64,000 bases of DNA. Source: an uncultured Bacteroidota bacterium (lineage in GTDB: Bacteria; Bacteroidota; Bacteroidia; Bacteroidales; P3). Below the pieces are notes generated by a model. That model had not been told where the DNA came from and did no database searches. It saw only the letters and a list, made by a program, of their open reading frames with translations. The stretch covers positions 43,769-107,768 of the forward strand of contig CACZUZ010000001.1 of NCBI GenBank assembly GCA_902784465.1. The letters run 5' to 3'. This document shows, piece by piece, positions 44,751 through 53,011 of the stretch (position 1 is its first letter; every line of letters starts with the position of its first letter). The position numbers and the translations under genes are program-made.

Positions 44751-45800
44751 TATATTTTGTCTTCTTTTCAATTCGTTCTTTTCTTTTACTAATCTAGACA
44801 GGTCAATGTATGCCATCTCCCTATCGGTAGTGTTAAAGAGTCCCTTGACGATGATATGCCATATTTGGGCTATCTTTGCGGACACTGCAGTAATTTTTGA
44901 CTCAATTCTGTTCACTTGCCACTTAAGCAGTTGTGGCATCAAGTTCAGGCAACGTGCATCATAGATGCCAGCAACAGACATATCATCCTGACTACCTCTA
45001 AGACTCAATATCGGCAATGTGCGTTCCAAGTCAGAAACGGTGGCTTCATGACCATCTTTCGAAAAACCCTTTGCCAACTGGATATAGAAATTGTAGAGGT
45101 TCTCCTCCTCGCCGAAAGAGTCATCGATGCCGTCGCTGCCCAAGAAGATGGCAACAGGAGCGGTGTCGATACCGCCATAACAGCAACGGAAACAAGAGAG
45201 AGCATCGGTGTCGCAAATGGAGGTGGTCTTGTTGAGGAAGCAACGGTCGTCCCAAGGAATAGGCTCGAAGGGCGTTCCATCGGCTTGGAGGGCGACGCAT
45301 TTGCCGTCACCCACTTGGAATGCCAGCCAGAAGGTTGGAGTACGAAGGGCTGCTATAAGGGTGCAGCCGTATGTCTTCTCCCATTCGTGTTCATTCTGTG
45401 GGGATGCAATTGCCTGCTCCGTCTCGGTGAGCGGATGATGGTCGGCGTGTTCCATTACAGCCTTACGCCAACCAACCACGATGGCGCCAAACAGCTGCTG
45501 CAAGACGGCCGGCATAGATTCTCCAATACCAACAGTTGTATAGGGCTTGTCCGAAAAGGTCATCGAAGGTATTCCCTCGACAAACTCGGAAAGACACCGT
45601 TCGGTTACTTCACACAATAGACGAGACCCCACATCGCTACGAAAATAGCGAGTGCCTCCATGACCATCGCTGATGATGGCTATGGTGTGAGATGATGACT
45701 GCTTGCTGAAAGAAAAATCCTGACAAGGTTTGTCGGTAGCCTTGTGGCTTTCTCCTTGACAACGGCGGTCAAAACAGCACAGATTAATCCCAGTCGTCAT
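44736..45800 (-). CDS. PP2C-type phosphatase of a TerY-like triad
   Basis: The ATG at 45800 (MTTGINLCCFDRRCQG) is used; the upstream frame has only a TTG at 45854. 354 residues. PP2C motifs: KPCQDFSF, AIISDGHGG, VGDGKCVAL, GSDGIDDSF and GSQDDMSVA. It overlaps the end of the VWA gene by 17 bases, and a kinase precedes that gene. VWA (TerY), PP2C and kinase together form the TerY-P triad described in tellurite-resistance-linked and other stress systems. The last three codons use the 72-bp repeat, so the C-terminus may have been altered. Confidence 0.85.
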   Translation of the reverse strand: MTTGINLCCFDRRCQGESHKATDKPCQDFSFSKQSSSHTIAIISDGHGGTRYFRSDVGSRLLCEVTERCLSEFVEGIPSMTFSDKPYTTVGIGESMPAVLQQLFGAIVVGWRKAVMEHADHHPLTETEQAIASPQNEHEWEKTYGCTLIAALRTPTFWLAFQVGDGKCVALQADGTPFEPIPWDDRCFLNKTTSICDTDALSCFRCCYGGIDTAPVAIFLGSDGIDDSFGEEENLYNFYIQLAKGFSKDGHEATVSDLERTLPILSLRGSQDDMSVAGIYDARCLNLMPQLLKWQVNRIESKITAVSAKIAQIWHIIVKGLFNTTDREMAYIDLSRLVKEKNELKRRQNIIINS

Positions 45801-46524
45801 AAGATGCAGTTGTGGCTGGGGCGGAAGCCACTTCGGCACCGCCAATGTTATCAACTGCCGATTTAACTTCGGCTATTACCTGTTCCTGCTTAGTGGTGTC
45901 GCCAGCAGTGCTGCTCTTGCTGCCAATTTGTGAGGAGGTGACAGCGACTACACGGATAATCTGTTTGAGAGCATCGATGTTGTGGACAGTGAAGACAGCC
46001 TCATTGGTGCCAGTGAATTTTGTAAGCACATCCTTGTCGGCATCGTCACCGATGGCAATGGCCACCTTGATGGCAGCTTTGAACCAGTTGTTCTGCTTCA
46101 ACGTTGCGAGACCCGACTCGAAGTCGTCGGTGGGAGCACCGTCGGAGAGGAGGATGATGGCTGGGGCGAAGGAGCCGCTGGCCGACTTCATAAAGCCACT
46201 ACGCGACAATTTGCTTGCTAACTCTTTACAAGCGGCACCCATCGAAGTGAGAGCATTAGCCTGCACATCCTGCCACACGAACTCGTTGGCGGGTTTGGGT
46301 TCGCTGTAGAGCCAACTGCAAGTGGTTGAGAACTCCAAAGCGGCCACCTTGATTTCTGCGTCGGGGTTTTCTGCCGAAATCTCCTCCAGCATGGGGAGAA
46401 CGTTGACAACGGCATCGTTTACAGCACCAATCTTACTTCCAGCCATACTGCCGGAAGTGTCGATTACGAAGAACAGCGTCATTGTGCGACGCGGGATTTC
46501 TACGGTTTCGTCTAAAAGTGACAT
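45784..46524 (-). CDS. VWA-domain protein, TerY-like
   Basis: 246 residues. MIDAS motif DTSGSMAG near residue 23, with TSMGAA and LLSDGAPTDD completing the metal site, so a metal-dependent VWA domain about 14-210. The tail is Ala/Thr-rich and ends YDDWD. TerY proteins act with an adjacent kinase and PP2C in phosphorylation-controlled complexes. It lies 12 bases after the kinase gene. Confidence 0.88.
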   Translation of the reverse strand: MSLLDETVEIPRRTMTLFFVIDTSGSMAGSKIGAVNDAVVNVLPMLEEISAENPDAEIKVAALEFSTTCSWLYSEPKPANEFVWQDVQANALTSMGAACKELASKLSRSGFMKSASGSFAPAIILLSDGAPTDDFESGLATLKQNNWFKAAIKVAIAIGDDADKDVLTKFTGTNEAVFTVHNIDALKQIIRVVAVTSSQIGSKSSTAGDTTKQEQVIAEVKSAVDNIGGAEVASAPATTASYDDWD

Positions 46525-46536
46525 AGTATTGAGTAT

Positions 46537-47823
46537 TTATGCGTTTATTATTTCACCTTTGGTGTTCTGGTTGAACGAAATTTTGATACCAGCCTTTACG
46601 GGCATTACATCACCAGGAACAACGGTTTTCAGTTTTCCGCTTGGTGTTTCTGCCGCCCAAGTACCGGATGAGAGGTTCTTCAACAGGAGAAGTCCTGCTT
46701 TGGGGTCACTCAGCACCTGCACGTCGGCGGTGTTGTCGTGGTCGATGTATAGTTTAGTACCGTCGGTGAGGTAGAGGTTTCTCGCACCGAGTTTTAACTG
46801 AAGGGAGGTATCTATGGGTTTGCCGCAATCCATGCATGTGTTCTTTCCCTCCTCAATGAAAGTCTCTTCGTGGCAATGGGGACAGATAACGAGGCTGTCG
46901 CGAAGGGTGGCGATAAGTTTCTCCCAGTTCTGCTCAATCATTCGCTTCTGCGGATTGCGGAGCATCTCCTCGCTGAACTCGCGTGTGAAAGTGTCGCGTA
47001 GAACGGCGGGCAATGCCGGCCAGCGGCGGATTACGTTCTGGTGGATACCGCGGACGGGAAGATTGCTTTTGTCGTTGGGGTTGTAGATGAAGACAGCTTC
47101 GCTACCGTAGAACTTCTTCTCGTAGGCTTCCGTCATACAGGGGCATGCAACCACCTTTGCACCTTCGAGCGGATGATTGGCATAGAAGAGCATGAAGAGA
47201 ATGACGGAGAGGGAGTAACGGTCGCTGTACTTGTCGGGAATACCGCCAGCCACCACTTCGGGAGCCATATAGCGGGCTTTACCCATGATGCCCGACTTCT
47301 CACCCTGCGGCATCACGTTGTCATTGTCGCAGATGAGTACATCGCCCGTTTGTGGGTCGATGAAGAAGTTTCCGTCGTTGAGGTCCTGATAGCTGTAACC
47401 GAAACGGTGGAGCATCATGAACCCGTTGCAGATTTTCATAGCGGCAGCCAGCATCGCGTTGAAACTCTTGAATTTAGCTTTAGCCATTAGGAAGTTGCCG
47501 AACTCGAAGTAGTTTTTCGGTCGGAGATCCATCACATAACCATAGCTACCGTTCTGACGCTCGGTAAGAGCTTTTGGCCAGAGGAATGCATCGCTCGGAG
47601 CTCCGTTGAGAATGTTGTTGTTGAGATTGGGATAAAAATAGTTGTCGGGGGCGTTGAGATACCACTTCAAAGCCATATCTTTACCGTCGAAGTTGACAAG
47701 ATAAACGATACCTTGTCCACCGCGACCCAGTTCTTTCTTGATGGTGACGCTCTGTCCACGACCCACTGGGTCTTGGATCCTACCCACGAGGGAAACCCTA
47801 TCTCCTGTCTTCAGTTCTGCCAT
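46537..47823 (-). CDS. Atypical protein kinase with zinc ribbon, TerY-P type
   Basis: The ATG at 47823 (MAELKTGDRVSL) is chosen over the upstream frame. 428 residues. Kinase fold about 20-290: GRGGQGIVY, Lys in MALKWYL, then YQDLNDGNFF in place of HRDxKxxN and CDNDNV in place of DFG. The catalytic Asp and Asn remain, so activity is possible. After this come a zinc ribbon (CPHCHEE...CMDCG) and a C-terminal beta domain of FHA-like appearance (YIDHDNTADVQVLSDPKAGLL). It is the first gene of the triad, with a promoter motif 57 bases upstream. Confidence 0.82.
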   Translation of the reverse strand: MAELKTGDRVSLVGRIQDPVGRGQSVTIKKELGRGGQGIVYLVNFDGKDMALKWYLNAPDNYFYPNLNNNILNGAPSDAFLWPKALTERQNGSYGYVMDLRPKNYFEFGNFLMAKAKFKSFNAMLAAAMKICNGFMMLHRFGYSYQDLNDGNFFIDPQTGDVLICDNDNVMPQGEKSGIMGKARYMAPEVVAGGIPDKYSDRYSLSVILFMLFYANHPLEGAKVVACPCMTEAYEKKFYGSEAVFIYNPNDKSNLPVRGIHQNVIRRWPALPAVLRDTFTREFSEEMLRNPQKRMIEQNWEKLIATLRDSLVICPHCHEETFIEEGKNTCMDCGKPIDTSLQLKLGARNLYLTDGTKLYIDHDNTADVQVLSDPKAGLLLLKNLSSGTWAAETPSGKLKTVVPGDVMPVKAGIKISFNQNTKGEIINA

Positions 47824-47879
47824 TTCTATGTTTTTTATTGTTTTACAGCATCTCGGATACAATAGACCGAATTAATCTG

Positions 47880-47887
47880 CAAATATA
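47880..47887 (-). promoter_or_regulatory. Promoter -7 element of the TerY-P triad
   Basis: The minus strand reads TATATTTG (TAnnTTTG), 57 bases before the start codon at 47823. Confidence 0.5.
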
Positions 47888-48068
47888 CGCAAAAATTTCA
47901 ATACCAATGCCTTTTAAGATATGGCTCACTTTGTAAATATGCACAAATCAATGGATTATCGCATGATTTTTTTTTAAAAGATGCTAAATATCAGATAATT
48001 TGGCTGTATAATATATTGTCTTAACCTGAAAAAAGTTGACACTTTTGGGAGCAATACCGAAAGAATAA

Positions 48069-48251
48069 ATGAGACACAGAACAAGGACACGACAAGTGTA
48101 CAATGAAGAACTTGGATGTTACGAGTGGAAGGAAGTCGAGACAGACAGGTATGTTTTCGACGAGACAGACAAGATTGCGACAGCGCGGGAGTACCACGAG
48201 CGGCGCTGCCCGGCATCGGAGATTGTATCTCAGGGAAAGTCAGATCAATGA
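48069..48251 (+). CDS. Doubtful 60-residue protein
   Basis: ATG 48069 opens a basic, polar frame (MRHRTRTRQVYNEELGCYEW...) with a plausible amphipathic composition and higher GC than its surroundings. No known motif and no clear promoter. It could be a real small gene, a remnant, or chance. Confidence 0.25.
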   Translation: MRHRTRTRQVYNEELGCYEWKEVETDRYVFDETDKIATAREYHERRCPASEIVSQGKSDQ

Positions 48252-48283
48252 AATGCTGTTGCCAACAGTAATTATGTAAAACG

Positions 48284-48318
48284 CATTATGCATTTTTCAT
48301 AATTTATTTTGCATAATG
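48284..48318. repeat. Palindrome upstream of DUF234 ATPase gene
   Basis: CATTATGCA (48284-48292) and TGCATAATG (48310-48318) form a 9-bp inverted repeat with a 17-base centre. The right arm overlaps the -33 element (TTTG at 48308-48311). The core CATTATGC...GCATAATG also forms the heart of the palindrome at 56837-56879 before another ATPase fragment. Confidence 0.75.
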
Positions 48319-48338
48319 AGAAAAAAGTTGTAATTTTG
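48308..48338 (+). promoter_or_regulatory. Promoter of the DUF234 ATPase gene
   Basis: TTTG at 48308-48311, 19-base spacer, TAATTTTG at 48331-48338. The -33 element lies in a palindrome arm, so a protein bound there would block transcription. Confidence 0.7.
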
Positions 48339-48381
48339 CAATCGAAATTAACTTAATGCACATTAAATTAATCGACGTTAT

Positions 48382-49698
48382 ATGAGATTCTACGACAGGG
48401 ATAAAGAGTTGAATATACTCAATACAAATTGGAATCAGACAACAGAACGGGGTCGATTGTCGGTAGTCATAGGACGACGTCGAATCGGCAAAACCACCAT
48501 GCTGAGGAAGAGTGCCGAAGAGGGCAATCAGCCGCTCCTCTACCTCTATGTTTCGAAAGACAACGAGCGTGTACTGACAGGCAAGTTTCAGGAGGCTGCC
48601 GAGCAGGCACTGGGACTTCAGATTTTCGGTCGGTTGGAGACATTTGCCCAGTTCTTTGAACTGTTGATGCGTTATGGCCAGCAGAATCATTTCACCCTGA
48701 TTTTTGACGAATTCCAGAATTTCATCAAAGTCAATCCCGCGATTCCCAGCCACATTCAGGACATTTGGGACAAAAACCACGAGAAGGTGAAAGTTAATAT
48801 GGTGGCTTGCGGAAGTATCTATAGTATGATGCACAAGATTTTCGACAATGAGGACGAGCCGCTCTATGGACGGCAGGATTGCCGCATCAACATGCAGCCC
48901 TTCCGCATAAGTGTGCTCAAGGAGGTACTGCACGACCACAACCCCAAGTATACCTCCGAGGATTTACTCTGTCTCTATATGCTTACCGGTGGTGTGGCCA
49001 AATACGTTGCCTGGCTGATGGACGCAAAAGCCGTCACAAAAGCCAAGATGCTCCGCTGGGTTACTCAGGCGGGTTCACCCTATCTCTCCGAAGGCACAGA
49101 ACTCATCATGTCGGAGTTCGGCAAAGACTATACCAACTACCTGAGTATTCTCCAGCTGATAGCTTCGGGGCTTACCACGCAGAGTGAGATTGACGGAGCC
49201 ATCGGCAAGAACACGGGAGCCTATCTCGACAACCTGGAGGTGGAGTACAGCTACATCCACCATCGTCAGCCGATGTTCAGCAAGCCAGGCGGGCGCAACT
49301 CACGCTGGCAACTCGACGACTGTTTCCTGCGCTTTTGGTTCCGCTTCATCCTGCGCAACCAGGCGCTTGTTGAGATGGAACGCAACGACCTGCTGCTCGA
49401 AATCGTCGAGCGGGACTATGAGCAATATTCGGGACTTGTGCTCGAGCAGTATTTCCGTCAGAAATGGATGGAAGAAGAGCGTGTGACGCTAGTGGGCAAC
49501 TATTGGGACCGGAAGGGTGTAAACGAGATAGACATGATAGCCATCAATGAGATTGACAAGAAGGCGGTAGTGGCCGAGGTCAAGCGTCAACGAAAGAAAC
49601 TCAATTCTTCGGAGCTGGCCGGTAAAGTGTCCACCATCATCAAAAAGTTGGCAAAATATGAAATCCGCCAGATAGGATTGACAATGGAAGATATGTAA
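48382..49698 (+). CDS. DUF234-type AAA ATPase
   Basis: 438 residues. Walker A is GRRRIGKTT (about 31-39), Walker B LIFDEFQNF (about 108-116), and the DUF234 C-terminal region has DDCFLRFWFRF and EIDMIAINEIDKKAVVAEVK, a PD-(D/E)xK-like nuclease fold. A winged helix lies between (GLTTQSEIDGAIG). This archaeal/bacterial ATPase family is common in Bacteroidetes and is often mobile or linked to toxin-antitoxin genes; its role is unclear. It appears intact. Confidence 0.85.
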   Translation: MRFYDRDKELNILNTNWNQTTERGRLSVVIGRRRIGKTTMLRKSAEEGNQPLLYLYVSKDNERVLTGKFQEAAEQALGLQIFGRLETFAQFFELLMRYGQQNHFTLIFDEFQNFIKVNPAIPSHIQDIWDKNHEKVKVNMVACGSIYSMMHKIFDNEDEPLYGRQDCRINMQPFRISVLKEVLHDHNPKYTSEDLLCLYMLTGGVAKYVAWLMDAKAVTKAKMLRWVTQAGSPYLSEGTELIMSEFGKDYTNYLSILQLIASGLTTQSEIDGAIGKNTGAYLDNLEVEYSYIHHRQPMFSKPGGRNSRWQLDDCFLRFWFRFILRNQALVEMERNDLLLEIVERDYEQYSGLVLEQYFRQKWMEEERVTLVGNYWDRKGVNEIDMIAINEIDKKAVVAEVKRQRKKLNSSELAGKVSTIIKKLAKYEIRQIGLTMEDM

Positions 49699-49707
49699 TT
49701 ATGGAGT

Positions 49708-49743
49708 CGCGCAGATAAGTTGCGCGGGGTAATTGTACTTTTG
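49708..49743 (+). promoter_or_regulatory. Promoter with small palindrome before the WYL pseudogene
   Basis: CGCGCA (49708-49713) and TGCGCG (49721-49726) form an inverted repeat upstream of TACTTTTG (49736-49743, TAnnTTTG). WYL regulators often control their own promoter, so this may be a relic operator. Confidence 0.5.
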
Positions 49744-49775
49744 CAAACGAAAACGAGAGAGGAAATATTGGAGGC

Positions 49776-50465
49776 TTGGAGAAATTACGTGTAGGACTTA
49801 ATATTAAGCCAAAACGCCAGATAATATCTTTTACCAAGAACCCACTGGAAAATTCCAATCTTCTTGGTGAGTTGTTCACGTTTATTTCTCAGAGACGGGT
49901 TTTGGAGTTACATTTCCATAAGTTTGATTCCACGGCAGTTGACCGTACCGTAATAGTTCACCCTTACCTTCTCAAAGAATACAATCGCCGTTGGTATCTA
50001 AAAGCTGCTGCTGAGGAAACGCGCAAAATACTAACGTTGGCCCTCGATCGTATAGATTGTGTTATTCCTCTGCCAACACATCGCTATATTGAATACGACA
50101 GCGAGTTAAAAGAGCGTTTTGAAGATATAATAGGTGTTACTCTTTACGAAGAACTTCCACTGCAGACAATACTCTTTTGGGTAAGCGATTATTCCAAAGA
50201 CTATGTTTTCACGAAACCCATTCACGAATCTCAAACTCCATTCAGAGGAGAGAGGGAAAAGGACTTGCGTCAATAGTACCCAACGCTCAAAGGAGGGGCC
50301 TTTTTTACCATCCAGTGTGTAGAAAATTATGAACTCCGTCGTGAACTATGTTCATTCGGCAAAGATCTTCTTGTCCTTTCCCCAGACAATATTAAGTAGA
50401 AAATATATAACCGCGTGGCAGAACAAGAAAAAGCATATCAGGCATTAATTGATATCGAAAAATAA
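49776..50465 (+). pseudogene. WYL-domain regulator, truncated and with two in-frame TAG codons
   Basis: The frame from 49776 (TTG) lacks the N-terminal winged helix of WYL regulators and begins in the linker; the WYL core is recognisable (VHPYLLKEYNRRWYLKAAAEE, LALDRIDCV). It stops at TAG 50274-50276, but the same frame continues with the normal family end YPTLKGGAFFTIQC and ELCSFGKDLLVLSPDNIK, meets a second TAG at 50397-50399, and runs on as KIYNRVAEQEKAYQ to TAA at 50463. The 5' deletion makes a pseudogene most likely. Confidence 0.75.
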
Positions 50466-50469
50466 TTAT

Positions 50470-50501
50470 TTTGTTATTTTTTAAAAAAATATGTATTTTT
50501 G
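50470..50501 (+). promoter_or_regulatory. Promoter of the DUF4062 gene
   Basis: TTTG at 50470-50473, 20-base spacer, TATTTTTG at 50494-50501. It shows that translation starts at ATG 50547, not at the upstream TTG frame start at 50499, which lies in the -7 element. Confidence 0.75.
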
Positions 50502-50546
50502 CAATCTTCAATAAAAGCATCTTACAAACAGAATTATAAGTTTTTC

Positions 50547-52151
50547 ATGTCAAAGTATAAGGTATTTATAAGCAGTGTTCAATCAGAATTTGCAAAAGAG
50601 CGGAAACTTGTTTTTGACTTTATTCGTAATGACGAGCTGATGGGACAGTATTTTGAGCCGTTCATTTTTGAGCAGATTGCGGCTCAAAATATTAATCCTC
50701 GTCAGCTTTATCTGGATGAGGCTTCTTCTTGCCAAGTATATCTTTTGTTGGTGGGAAAGACATACGGCAATGCAGCACCTGGAGATAATTCACCGACAGA
50801 AAAGGAATATCAGGCCGCTGGCGAAAGTAATGCTTATCGGGTGGCTTTTATCAAAGATTTGGACGACCAAAAACGTGAAGAACAGGAGGAACTTTTCTTT
50901 CGCAAAGTGCAGAATGAACTCTCTTATCGTGTTTTTTCCAATCCGTCAGTGCTTGTGTCGTTGGTAAAGCAATCGCTTTATGCATATCTGAAATACAAGG
51001 GAGTTATTCAAGCTTTGAGCTTTGACGAGATGACCCACGAAGATGCATCTATGGATGACATCGATGCACGTAAGATTAAAGATTTCTTACACCAATCAAG
51101 GCAAAAACGTGGATTCCCTTTGTCTGAGGACACCGATTCAGAGACGGTGCTTAAACATTTGCGGTTGATGCGACAAGGCAGGCCTTGCAATGGTGCTTTG
51201 CTCATGTTTGCCAACGACCCGCAATATTTCTTCCCTACAGCAGTGGTGAAATGTGCTTGGTTTCTTGGAACAGAGACAGTAAAGCCCATAGAAGACTATA
51301 AGACTTTTGAAGGCGGTGTGGCTGAGCAGATAAGTCAAGCGACGAGTTGGGTGATGTCGAAACTGTCGTTTCGTTATGGGAGGCGTGACAAGGAAGTGCA
51401 GACAGAAATAGAGTATGAGATTCCCCGTTCGGTTATTTTCGAGACCATCGTGAATTCCGTCGTGCATCGAGACTATAACAGCACTGGAAGTGTGCAGGTT
51501 TCTGTCTTTCGTAACCGTATAGTTGTACGCAACCCAGGTACTCTCCCCGTCGAGTTGACTAAGGCCGACTTGATGAAAGAACACGGTTCCTACCCGCACA
51601 ACCCCTACTTGGCGGAAGTGATGTACCAGATGGGCTATATTGAAAAATACGGTACTGGCATAACAGAAAACATCCGACGGATGCAAAAAGCCCGTCTCCT
51701 GGCTCCAGAAATAGACTTGAGCGCCGAGTTTATCACCACCATTTGGCGTGATAATATTGGAACTAATATTGGAACTAATGTTGCAACTAATACTGATGTT
51801 AATAAGCTGATAGACAATACAACTATCGGGGTTAATATTGGAACTAATATTGGAACTTCCGACCATAATGTTGATACTGACCATTTGGCTGAAAATAAGC
51901 GAATCGTCGACAGAATAGTTAAGAAGAAAGTCAAGCCGAGAATGTCCAAAGAACAGTTGCGGGAGTGCATCATTGAAGTATGTATTGTAGATCATTCTAT
52001 TGATGAATTAGCAACGCTTCTGAGAAAGAGTCCGGATTACTTGCTTAATTTTGTCATCCCCGATTTGGTAGCCGACGGAATACTCCTACGCACCAAACCA
52101 AGCCATTCGCCTGGACAAACCTATATGACAAATCCCAAACTTGACAAATAA
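50547..52151 (+). CDS. DUF4062 and ATP-binding (HATPase-like) protein
   Basis: 534 residues from ATG 50547. N-terminal DUF4062 domain (KYKVFISSVQSEFAKERKLVFDFI, about 1-105), a middle region with FLHQSRQKRGFPL, then a divergent GHKL ATPase-like part (IFETIVNSVVHRDYN, VVRNPGTLPVEL, GTGITENIRRM) as in AlbA/RecG-like ATP-binding proteins. A low-complexity stretch with the repeat N-I-G-T-N follows (about 402-430), then a C-terminal winged helix. Regulatory or defence roles are proposed for relatives. It carries its own full promoter. Confidence 0.78.
   Translation: MSKYKVFISSVQSEFAKERKLVFDFIRNDELMGQYFEPFIFEQIAAQNINPRQLYLDEASSCQVYLLLVGKTYGNAAPGDNSPTEKEYQAAGESNAYRVAFIKDLDDQKREEQEELFFRKVQNELSYRVFSNPSVLVSLVKQSLYAYLKYKGVIQALSFDEMTHEDASMDDIDARKIKDFLHQSRQKRGFPLSEDTDSETVLKHLRLMRQGRPCNGALLMFANDPQYFFPTAVVKCAWFLGTETVKPIEDYKTFEGGVAEQISQATSWVMSKLSFRYGRRDKEVQTEIEYEIPRSVIFETIVNSVVHRDYNSTGSVQVSVFRNRIVVRNPGTLPVELTKADLMKEHGSYPHNPYLAEVMYQMGYIEKYGTGITENIRRMQKARLLAPEIDLSAEFITTIWRDNIGTNIGTNVATNTDVNKLIDNTTIGVNIGTNIGTSDHNVDTDHLAENKRIVDRIVKKKVKPRMSKEQLRECIIEVCIVDHSIDELATLLRKSPDYLLNFVIPDLVADGILLRTKPSHSPGQTYMTNPKLDK
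51753..51860 (+). repeat. AT-rich in-gene repeat encoding N-I-G-T-N
   Basis: The 15-base unit AATATTGGAACTAAT occurs twice at about 51753-51779 and again near 51832-51858, with variants between (AATGTTGCAACTAAT). It lies in the DUF4062 gene and keeps the reading frame. Such units can change copy number by slippage. Confidence 0.7.
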
Positions 52152-52183
52152 AAAACACGCAAATAGATTGCACGTTGATATGT

Positions 52184-52191
52184 TATTTTTG
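52184..52191 (+). promoter_or_regulatory. Promoter -7 element of small gene cluster
   Basis: TATTTTTG (TAnnTTTG), 45 bases before ATG 52236. No -33 at the normal distance. Confidence 0.45.
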
Positions 52192-52235
52192 CACCCGAAA
52201 ACAACAAGATAATAATAGTAAAGATTAATTAACAA

Positions 52236-52481
52236 ATGGGAGTAACAACTAAGATACGCTGTCATAATTGTGGACACGTCTTCACCCGCGAGTACGGTGT
52301 GGGAATCGATGGCCACGCTATTCTCTACTGCAATCGATGTGGTAAGCCATTGAATGTTGACTTTAGCGGAGGATGGGTATCGTTGCCTGTGTGCGAATGC
52401 GGAGGTCAATATGATGCAGAATCGTTGGGGTGCTGTCCGAAGTGTAACGCAAAACTAGAAAACGATGATAATATTGAATGA
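52236..52481 (+). CDS. Small zinc-ribbon protein
   Basis: 81 residues with three Cys pairs: CHNCGH, CNRCGK, then CECGG and CPKC near the end, consistent with two zinc ribbons. No other domain. It is followed after 34 bases by an exported protein and then a CoiA-like gene, which may form one transcript. A nucleic-acid or protein-binding role is possible. Confidence 0.7.
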   Translation: MGVTTKIRCHNCGHVFTREYGVGIDGHAILYCNRCGKPLNVDFSGGWVSLPVCECGGQYDAESLGCCPKCNAKLENDDNIE

Positions 52482-52515
52482 AAGATAATTATTGAACATC
52501 TAAAACTGAAAACAA

Positions 52516-52980
52516 ATGAAAAAAATTGTTTTATTCATGTGCTTTGTTGCGCCAATAGCAATTCAGGCGCAGACTAAAGTTTCCATAGATTCCCTCTTGC
52601 GTGAAGTTAAGGAGTTGCGTAGGGAATTACATAAGTCGGATTCATTGAACAAACTTTATCTTGATGGGATATACAACAACATTGACAAGCCGAGATACAA
52701 GATGTATCAGACAGAGAACACCTATAATCTTTTAAAACTTGACTCAAGAACAGGAAGGGTTTGGCAGGTTCAGTATCGCATGAAGGATGTTGATCCATCT
52801 GTAGTCAGCATTAATTTTATTGGAGTTGTTTTGGAAATAGATGGATGGGATGGCAGGTTTGAGTTGTATCCGACCAAGAACATGTACACGTTTATAATGA
52901 TTGATACCGGAACAGGTGATACGTACCAGGTTCAATGGGGAACGTCGTATGACTACCGTTTTGTAGAAAAACTGAAATAA
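52516..52980 (+). CDS. Exported protein with duplicated beta motif
   Basis: 154 residues with signal peptide MKKIVLFMCFVAPIAIQAQ, a short helix (LLREVKELRRELHKSD), and two repeats of the pattern Y-x-T-x-N-x-Y-x-x-x-x-x-D-x-x-T-G-x-x-x-Q-V-Q-Y/W (about 59-91 and 116-144). The family is unknown. The repeats suggest a small beta-propeller-like or sandwich protein. Role unknown. Confidence 0.7.
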   Translation: MKKIVLFMCFVAPIAIQAQTKVSIDSLLREVKELRRELHKSDSLNKLYLDGIYNNIDKPRYKMYQTENTYNLLKLDSRTGRVWQVQYRMKDVDPSVVSINFIGVVLEIDGWDGRFELYPTKNMYTFIMIDTGTGDTYQVQWGTSYDYRFVEKLK

Positions 52981-53011
52981 TACCGTGTGTATTTCAACAA
53001 ATTGAAGATAA

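Larger units (their letters stand above)
47824..48381. other. Intergenic region with divergent promoters
   Basis: 558 bases between the leftward kinase gene and the rightward ATPase gene. It holds a leftward -7 element at 47880-47887, a doubtful small frame at 48069-48251, a palindrome at 48284-48318 and a full rightward promoter at 48308-48338. Confidence 0.6.
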
